DNA of 64,000 nt from Nocardioides panacis (GTDB lineage: Bacteria > Actinomycetota > Actinomycetes > Propionibacteriales > Nocardioidaceae), in contig NZ_CP077062.1 of NCBI RefSeq assembly GCF_019039255.1, forward strand, positions 1,488,001-1,552,000, in the 5' to 3' direction. This document shows positions 58,302 through 64,000 of this stretch, piece by piece (positions within the stretch are counted from its first letter, which is position 1; each line of letters opens with the position of its first letter). Below the pieces are notes generated by a model. That model did no database searches. It was not told the DNA's origin and saw nothing but the letters and a program-made list of their open reading frames with translations. Position numbers and translations under genes: made by a program.

Positions 58302-59932
58302 TGCAGAGCCGCTCGTACGGCGGCCACGCCGGCCCCGAGGTCGGTCAGGTGCAGCCGGAGCACGGGGCGGCCGTGGTCGGCGAGCACGCTGGCGTCGCCG
58401 GCGGCCTGGGAGGCGATCAGCCGTCCGAAGGTGTACTCCTTGCCGGGCACGGCGAGGTCCTCGGTCGGGTCGGCGGTGATCTGCAGGTAGACGCCCTCGG
58501 CCGGTCCGCCCTTGTGGAACTGTCCCGTGGAGTGCAGGAAGCGGGGCCCCCAGCCGAACGTGACGGGGCGGCGTACCCGGTGGGCGAGGGTGTTGCGGAC
58601 GTCGGCGAGCTCGGCCTGCTCGAGCCGGTCGAGGTAGGCCATCACCGCGACGTAGCCCTGCTGGGGGTCGACCTGCGCGAGCAGCGCGGCGACTGCGTCG
58701 GGCAGGGTGCCGGCGTCGCCGAGCCAGTCCCCACCGAGCGCACGGACCTCGACGGGACCGTCGGTGAACGCGGGCGGGGTGCTGTCCGGGCTGCCCTCGA
58801 GCATCGAGCGGGCCGCGATCTTGGCGCTCTCCACGTCGGGCTGGTCGAACGGGTTGATCCCGAGGATCCGGCCCGCGGCGGCCGTAGCGACCTCCCACAG
58901 CAGGATCTGCGCGCCGAGCGGGCCGGTCACCGAGACGTCGCTGCCGGTGCCGTCGTGGTCACCGGGCGCCGTCTCGTCGGGGCCGTCCTCGTCGCCGACG
59001 AGGTGGGCGACGGTGACGTCGTGCGGGGGCAGCGCGACCTCGGGGGCGGAGTCGTCGGGCACGACCACCGGCAGCACGCCGGTGCCCTGCTTGCCGGTGC
59101 TCTCCGCGATCAGCTGCTCGGCCCAGTCGGCGAACCCGGGCAGCCCGGAGCCTTGGTCGACCAGCACGAGCTTGTTGCGCAGCGGCTCGGTGCCGGCCAT
59201 CGCCGCGCCGAGCCGCAGGCCCGGGTTGGCCTCGTCGTCGTCGGCCAGCAGGTCGGAGACCGCCTCGGCCTCGTCGAGCAGCCGGCCGATGTCCGCACCG
59301 GCGAGGCCGCTGGGGACCAGGCCGAACGCGGTCAGCGCGCTGTAGCGGCCGCCCACGTCGGGGTCGGCGTTGACGACCCGGTAACCGGCCTCGCGGGACT
59401 GCCGGTCCAGCGGGCTGCCCGGGTCGGTGACGATCACGAGGCGGCCGGCGGGGTCGATGCCGGCGTCGGTGAACGCCTGCTCGAACGCGCGGCGCTGCGA
59501 GTCGGTCTCCACCGTGGAGCCCGACTTGGACGACGCCACGACCACGGTGCGGTCGAGCCGGTCGGTGAGTGCCGCGCGGACCTGGTCCGGGCTGCTGGAG
59601 TCCAGCACGGTGAGCTCCACGCCGTACGACGCGCAGATCACCTCCGGCGCGAGCGACGAGCCGCCCATGCCGCAGAGCACGACGTGGTCGACGCCGTCCT
59701 CCTGCAGCTCGCTGCGCAGCGCCGAGACCTCGCCGACGAGGTGCCGCGACGTGCGGGGGAGGCCGACCCAGGAGAGCCGCTTCGCGGACTCCTCCTCGGC
59801 CTCGGGGCCCCACAGCGTCGCGTCCTTGGCGAACAGTCTTCCGGCGAACCCGTCGGCGACGAGCACCGGCACGTGCGTGCGGATCGCCTCCGCCGCGGCA
59901 CCGGTGGCCGACACCTCGAGGGTCTCGCTCAC
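58298..59932 (-). CDS. pgi: Glucose-6-phosphate isomerase (actinobacterial operon type)
   Basis: 544 residues. Two SIS-like sugar isomerase domains: [20 protein letters not shown] and [20 protein letters not shown] near the phosphate-binding site, with a second half including [18 protein letters not shown]. This is the divergent isomerase found between tal and zwf in actinobacteria, distinct from the E. coli-type pgi. Substrate assignment follows from that context. GTG start overlaps the tal stop. Confidence 0.88.
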   Translation of the reverse strand: MSETLEVSATGAAAEAIRTHVPVLVADGFAGRLFAKDATLWGPEAEEESAKRLSWVGLPRTSRHLVGEVSALRSELQEDGVDHVVLCGMGGSSLAPEVICASYGVELTVLDSSSPDQVRAALTDRLDRTVVVASSKSGSTVETDSQRRAFEQAFTDAGIDPAGRLVIVTDPGSPLDRQSREAGYRVVNADPDVGGRYSALTAFGLVPSGLAGADIGRLLDEAEAVSDLLADDDEANPGLRLGAAMAGTEPLRNKLVLVDQGSGLPGFADWAEQLIAESTGKQGTGVLPVVVPDDSAPEVALPPHDVTVAHLVGDEDGPDETAPGDHDGTGSDVSVTGPLGAQILLWEVATAAAGRILGINPFDQPDVESAKIAARSMLEGSPDSTPPAFTDGPVEVRALGGDWLGDAGTLPDAVAALLAQVDPQQGYVAVMAYLDRLEQAELADVRNTLAHRVRRPVTFGWGPRFLHSTGQFHKGGPAEGVYLQITADPTEDLAVPGKEYTFGRLIASQAAGDASVLADHGRPVLRLHLTDLGAGVAAVRAALQ

Positions 59933-61035
59933 TTCTGCGACCCCAGCTGCCCCTTGACCGTGGCGACGAGCTCGTCCCACGAGGCCACGAACTTCTGCAC
60001 GCCCTCGCGCTCGAGGGTCTCGATCACGTCGTCGTAGTCGACGCCGACCTTGGCCAGGTCGTCCATGACCTGCTGCGCCTCGGCGTACTTCGTGGTGACC
60101 TGGTCGCCCGCGACCTCGCCGTGGTCGGCGAAGGCCTGCAGGGTCTTCTCGGGCATGGTGTTCACGGTGTTCGGGGCCACCAGGTCGGTGACGTACATCG
60201 TGTCGCGGTAGTCCGGGTTCTTCACGCCGGTCGACGCCCACAGCGGCCGCTGCGTGTTGGCGCCGTCGGCGGCGAGGGCCGCGAAGCGCTCACCGGCGAA
60301 CTTCTTCTCGTAGGCCTGGTAGGCGAGCCGCGCGTTGGCGATGCCCGCGAGGCCCAGCAGGTTCGCGGCCTGCGGGTCGCCCGAGGCCTCGAGCCGCTTG
60401 TCGATCTCGGTGTCCACGCGGGACACGAAGAACGAGGCGACCGAGTGGATCTTGGAGAGGTCCTTGCCGTTGGCCTTGGCCTTCTCGAGGCCCTCGAGGT
60501 AGGCGTCCATCACCGCGTCGTAGCGGTCGAGGCCGAAGATCAGCGTGACGTTGACGCTGATGCCCTCGCCCAGCACGTCGCTGATCGCCGGGGCACCCTC
60601 GGTGGTGGCCGGGATCTTGATGAACAGGTTGTCCCGGCCCACCTCAGCCCACAGCTCCTTGGCCGAGGCGATGGTGGCCGCCTCGTCGTGCGCCAGGCCG
60701 GGGGAGACCTCGATCGACACGCGGCCGTCGACGCCGCCGGTGGCGTCGAAGGTGTCCTTGAGCACGTCGCAGGCGTCGCGGACGTCGGTCGTGGTGATCG
60801 CGAAGATCGTCTCGGCCTCGTCCTTGCCGGCCTGCGCGAGCTCGCGGACCTGCGCGTCGTACCGCTCGCCGTCGGCGAGGGCGGTGGCGAAGATCGTCGG
60901 GTTGGTGGTGACGCCGACGACCGAGCTGTTCTTCACCAGGTCGGCGAGGTTCCCCGTCTCGATGCGCTCGCGCGACAGGTCGTCGAGCCAGATGGATACC
61001 CCTGCGTCAGCAAGAGCCTTGAGTCGTTCGGACAT
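59929..61035 (-). CDS. tal: Transaldolase
   Basis: 368 residues. Transfers dihydroxyacetone between sugar phosphates. The Schiff-base Lys is in [26 protein letters not shown] near the N-terminus and [20 protein letters not shown] in the middle are family blocks. This is the long actinobacterial form. It follows tkt by 43 bases with GGGAGGAAT as ribosome site. The stop overlaps the pgi GTG. Confidence 0.96.
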   Translation of the reverse strand: MSERLKALADAGVSIWLDDLSRERIETGNLADLVKNSSVVGVTTNPTIFATALADGERYDAQVRELAQAGKDEAETIFAITTTDVRDACDVLKDTFDATGGVDGRVSIEVSPGLAHDEAATIASAKELWAEVGRDNLFIKIPATTEGAPAISDVLGEGISVNVTLIFGLDRYDAVMDAYLEGLEKAKANGKDLSKIHSVASFFVSRVDTEIDKRLEASGDPQAANLLGLAGIANARLAYQAYEKKFAGERFAALAADGANTQRPLWASTGVKNPDYRDTMYVTDLVAPNTVNTMPEKTLQAFADHGEVAGDQVTTKYAEAQQVMDDLAKVGVDYDDVIETLEREGVQKFVASWDELVATVKGQLGSQK

Positions 61036-61078
61036 CGGATTCCTCCCGGGTGTAACGGATGGTGGGTGGTGGGGCGGT

Positions 61079-63169
61079 TCAGCCCTGTGAGTCGGTGATG
61101 CTGCCCTCTGCGGCCAACGCCACGGCCTCGGCGGTGATTCCGAACTCGCGGTAGATCGTCTCGAAGTCGGCCGACGCCCCGTAGTGCTCGAGGGAGACGC
61201 AGCGGCCGGTGGAGCCGACCAGGTCGCGCCAGCTCATCGCGATGCCCGCCTCGACGCTCACGCGCGCCTTGACGATGGGGGGCAGCACGGTGTCGCGGTA
61301 GGACTGCTCCTGGCGGTCGAACCACTCGCGGCAGGGCATCGAGACGACCCGGGCGCGGATGCCCTTCTCGGCCAGCATCGTGCGCGCCTGCACCGCGAGC
61401 TGGACCTCGGAGCCGGAGCCCATCAGGACCACGTCGGGCGCGCCGCCCTCGGCGTCGAGCAGCACGTAGCCGCCGCGGGACACCTCGTCGGCGGGCGCGA
61501 ACCCGTCGGTGCCGCGCGGGTAGGTCGGCACGTTCTGCCGGGTCAGGATCAGGCCGGCGGGGTTGCCGGTGTTCTCCAGGATCGTCTTCCAGGCCGCGAC
61601 GGTCTCGTTGGCGTCCGCCGGGCGTACGACGTCCAGGCCCGGGATCGCGCGGAGGGCCGTGAGCTGCTCGACCGGCTGGTGGGTCGGGCCGTCCTCGCCG
61701 AGACCGATGGAGTCGTGGGTCCAGACGTAGGTGACCGGCAGCTGCATCAGCGCGGCGAGCCGGACGGCGCCTCGCATGTAGTCGGAGAACGTCAGGAAGG
61801 TGCCGCCGTACACGCGGGTGCCGCCGTGCAGGGCGATGCCGTTCATGATCGAGCCCATGCCGTGCTCGCGGATGCCGAAGTGCAGCACCCGGCCGTACTG
61901 GTCGCCGCTGAAGTCCTTGGTGGACAGCTCGGCGGGGATGAAGGACGGCTGGCCCTTGGGGGTGGTGTTGTTGGACTCGGCCAGGTCGGCCGAGCCGCCC
62001 CACAGCTCGGGGAGCTCGGGAGCGATCGCGGTGAGCACCTCGCCGGACGCCTTGCGGGTCGCGACGCCCTTCTCGTCGGCGGGGAAGGAGGGCAGTGCCT
62101 TCTCCCACCCGGCCGGAAGGGTGCGGGTGCGCATCCGGTCGAAGAGCTCCTTGCGCTGCCGGTAGCGGGCGGCCCAGGCGTCGAAGGACTCCTGCCACTC
62201 CGCCTCGGCCCGCTTGCCGCGCTCGATGGCGCCGCGGGTGTGGGCGATGACGTCGTCGGGGACCTCGAAGGTCTGCTCGGGGTCGAAGCCCATAATCTTC
62301 TTGGTGGCCGCCACCTCGGCCTCGCCGAGCGCGGACCCGTGCGACTTGCCGGTGCCCTGGGCGTTCGGGGCCGGCCAGGCGATGACGGTCTTGAGCGCGA
62401 TGAAGCTCGGGCGGTCGGTGACCCGGCGGGACTTCTCGAGCGCGTCCCACAGCTCCTGGACGTTCTCCTCGTAGCGGGTGCCGCCGTTGGTCCAGTCGAT
62501 GCGGTGCACGTCCCAGCCGTAGGCAGCGTAGCGCGCGGCCACGTCCTCGGTGAACGCGATGTCGGTGTCGCCCTCGATGGAGATGTCGTTGTCGTCGTAG
62601 ATCAGCGTCAGGTTGCCGAGCTGCTGGGTGCCGGCGATCGAGGAGGCCTCGGCCGACACGCCCTCCTCCAGGTCCCCGTCGCTGCAGATCGCGTAGATGT
62701 GGTGGTCGAAGGGGCTCTCGCCCGCGGGGGCCTCGGGGTCGAGGAGGCCGCGCTCGCGGCGGGCCGCCATCGCCATGCCGACCGCGTTGCCGACGCCCTG
62801 GCCCAGCGGGCCGGTCGTGGTCTCGACGCCGGCCGTGTGGCCGTGCTCGGGGTGGCCCGGGGTCTTGGAGCCCCAGGTGCGCAGCGCCTTCAGGTCGTCG
62901 AGCTCGAGGCCGAAGCCGGCGAGGTAGAGCTCGGTGTACAGCGTGATGCTGCTGTGCCCGGCCGAGAGGACGAACCGGTCGCGCCCGACCCAGTCGGGGT
63001 TGGCGGGGTTGTGCCGCATCGCCTTCTGGAAAAGCGTGTAGGCGACCGGCGCGAGGGCCATCGCCGTGCCGGGGTGGCCGTTGCCCACCTTCTGCACCGC
63101 GTCCATCGCGAGCACGCGTGCGGTGTCCACCGCGCGCTTGTCCAGGTCAGTCCAATCGAGCTTGGTCAC
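61079..63169 (-). CDS. tkt: Transketolase
   Basis: 696 residues. Thiamine-diphosphate enzyme moving two-carbon units in the pentose-phosphate pathway. [20 protein letters not shown], the ThDP-binding [40 protein letters not shown] and, in the pyrimidine-binding half, [18 protein letters not shown] are all conserved. First gene of the minus-strand operon. Its six-C run at VLPPIVKA is in frame, showing that not every such run in the window is affected. Confidence 0.97.
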   Translation of the reverse strand: MTKLDWTDLDKRAVDTARVLAMDAVQKVGNGHPGTAMALAPVAYTLFQKAMRHNPANPDWVGRDRFVLSAGHSSITLYTELYLAGFGLELDDLKALRTWGSKTPGHPEHGHTAGVETTTGPLGQGVGNAVGMAMAARRERGLLDPEAPAGESPFDHHIYAICSDGDLEEGVSAEASSIAGTQQLGNLTLIYDDNDISIEGDTDIAFTEDVAARYAAYGWDVHRIDWTNGGTRYEENVQELWDALEKSRRVTDRPSFIALKTVIAWPAPNAQGTGKSHGSALGEAEVAATKKIMGFDPEQTFEVPDDVIAHTRGAIERGKRAEAEWQESFDAWAARYRQRKELFDRMRTRTLPAGWEKALPSFPADEKGVATRKASGEVLTAIAPELPELWGGSADLAESNNTTPKGQPSFIPAELSTKDFSGDQYGRVLHFGIREHGMGSIMNGIALHGGTRVYGGTFLTFSDYMRGAVRLAALMQLPVTYVWTHDSIGLGEDGPTHQPVEQLTALRAIPGLDVVRPADANETVAAWKTILENTGNPAGLILTRQNVPTYPRGTDGFAPADEVSRGGYVLLDAEGGAPDVVLMGSGSEVQLAVQARTMLAEKGIRARVVSMPCREWFDRQEQSYRDTVLPPIVKARVSVEAGIAMSWRDLVGSTGRCVSLEHYGASADFETIYREFGITAEAVALAAEGSITDSQG

Positions 63170-63371
63170 GAGCGGGTCCTCTCAGAACACGGGGTGGTTC
63201 AACCGGACCCGAGCCTACTCAGCCCGGGTGAGCAGTGGCACACCGTCCCACCGTCGCCCGATGCCGGCCCCGAGGGCACGGCGCACTAGACTCACCGGTG
63301 CCCGTCGGGCGTTGCCGTAAACGCGTGCCGACGGAGCCGTTGCCAGAGTCTCCGACCAGCAGAGGTTCCTC
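63170..63371. promoter_or_regulatory. Divergent promoter region between tkt and ctaB
   Basis: About 200 bases between divergent genes. TAGACT at 63287-63292 fits a -10 for ctaB, but no good -35 is seen at 17-18 bases upstream. The CAGAGG at 63359-63364 is a weak ribosome site for the ctaB TTG. The tkt ribosome site is AGAGGACCCG on the other strand. Confidence 0.4.
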
Positions 63372-64000
63372 TTGACCGCCGTCGACCCCCAGGTGTCCGC
63401 GCCTCCACGGACCGACGGCCCGACCTCTGTGCGCGACGTGCTCGGTGCCTACGTCGGGCTGATGAAGCCCCGGATCATCGAGCTGCTGCTGCTCACCACG
63501 GTGCCGGTGATGTTCCTGGCGCAGCGCGGCGTGCCGCCCCTGGGCCTGGTGGTCGCCACCGTCCTCGGCGGCACCCTGTCGGCCGGCAGCGCCAACGCGC
63601 TGAACTGCGTGTACGACGCGGACATCGACCAGCGGATGCGCCGGACCCGGCGGCGTGCCCTGCCCCGGCACATGGTCAGCACCCGGGCCGCCCTCGTCTT
63701 CGGCCTCGCGCTCGGCGTGGTCTCCACGCTGTGGCTCGGGCTGCTCGTGAACTGGCTCTCGGCCGGCCTGGCGCTCGCCGCCAACGTCTTCTACGTGGTC
63801 GGCTACACGATGATCCTCAAGCGGCGCACCACCCAGAACATCGTCTGGGGCGGTGCCGCGGGCTGCTTCCCGGCGCTGATCGGCTGGACCGCCGTGACGA
63901 ACCAGCTGGCGTGGGCGCCGGTCGTGCTGTTCATGGTGGTGTTCTTCTGGACCCCGCCGCACTTCTGGGCGCTGGCGATCCGCTACCGCGAGGACTACGC
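63372..64000 (+). CDS. ctaB: Protoheme IX farnesyltransferase (heme O synthase), N-terminal part
   Basis: The frame is open from TTG 63372 to the window end (209 codons). It encodes an N-terminal cytoplasmic segment, then a UbiA-type prenyltransferase: [20 protein letters not shown], the Asp-rich farnesyl-diphosphate site [20 protein letters not shown], and [20 protein letters not shown]. CtaB makes heme O for heme-copper oxidases at the membrane. The TTG was chosen for position and the weak upstream AGAGG; a GTG at 63393 is an alternative. Placement opposite tkt is common in actinobacteria. Confidence 0.9.
   Translation, partial: MTAVDPQVSAPPRTDGPTSVRDVLGAYVGLMKPRIIELLLLTTVPVMFLAQRGVPPLGLVVATVLGGTLSAGSANALNCVYDADIDQRMRRTRRRALPRHMVSTRAALVFGLALGVVSTLWLGLLVNWLSAGLALAANVFYVVGYTMILKRRTTQNIVWGGAAGCFPALIGWTAVTNQLAWAPVVLFMVVFFWTPPHFWALAIRYREDY

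Noticed and set aside
61184-63289. A 701-codon plus-strand frame opposite transketolase
   Set aside because: Antisense shadow of tkt; Gly/Val/Leu/Asp-rich with no domain or ribosome site.

Overview
The window is very GC-rich, densely packed actinobacterial chromosome. The housekeeping gene content is typical of Actinomycetota: uvrA, uvrC-rapZ-yvcK-whiA, gap-pgk-tpiA-secG, rbpA, and a tkt-tal-pgi-zwf-opcA-pgl run beside ctaB. A perfect actinobacterial LexA box, a mycothiol-type isomerase homologue and opcA/rbpA/whiA support this. Overall style resembles Nocardioides or another Propionibacteriales genus; the genus is inference.

Layout. (1) 1-10.6 kb: ordinary chromosome with a hydrolase fragment, an alanine-dehydrogenase/carboxyethylornithine-synthase-like enzyme, a GNAT protein, methionine aminopeptidase, an APH-type kinase, a collagen-like membrane protein, an MBL hydrolase, an MDMPI-like protein, uvrA and a Rieske lipoprotein. 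(2) 10.6-31.4 kb: an extracellular-polysaccharide island. The plus-strand run holds three probable diacetamido-sugar genes, the initiating sugar-phosphate transferase, a MurJ-type flippase, a polymerase, a Wzz-like protein, two lysozyme-fold-like secreted proteins, a deacetylase and a beta-helix protein. Facing it is a minus-strand operon with an FAD oxidoreductase, a second deacetylase-like protein, ATP-grasp, a FemAB-like acyltransferase, GT4 and a short nucleotide-sugar dehydrogenase. (3) 31.4-46.2 kb: a TPR protein, then a second, host-like glycan operon with three GT2 enzymes, an HprK-like kinase, a flippase and a polymerase-like membrane protein. Two related large proteins of an unrecognised propeller-like family bracket it; manC follows on the other strand. 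(4) 46.3-64 kb: housekeeping genes for DNA repair, division control, glycolysis, the pentose-phosphate pathway and the start of heme O synthase.

The most striking observation is that the polysaccharide island is flanked by a 27-bp perfect direct repeat (10615-10641 and 31439-31465). It lies in a 64-bp duplicated segment that is at once the 3' end of the Rieske gene and, on the other strand, the 3' end of the TPR gene. Removing the island would leave the two genes overlapping tail to tail, and the duplication lets both keep a complete C-terminus. No integrase is visible.

A second theme is reading-frame damage. About ten genes are broken by what looks like one extra base, nearly always in a C or G run of six or more. 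In each case deleting one base restores a family-typical protein and usually an ATGA/GTGA stop-start overlap with the next gene. Residual sequencing error is the simplest explanation, but the breaks concentrate in the accessory 2-46 kb and none is seen in 46.3-64 kb, so real decay or phase variation should be tested.

The best candidate for an undescribed system is the 33.2-44.6 kb operon, where two paralogous 'WWG-MWD' proteins, one secreted and one membrane-anchored, enclose glycosyltransferases, a kinase-like protein, a flippase and a polymerase-like protein.
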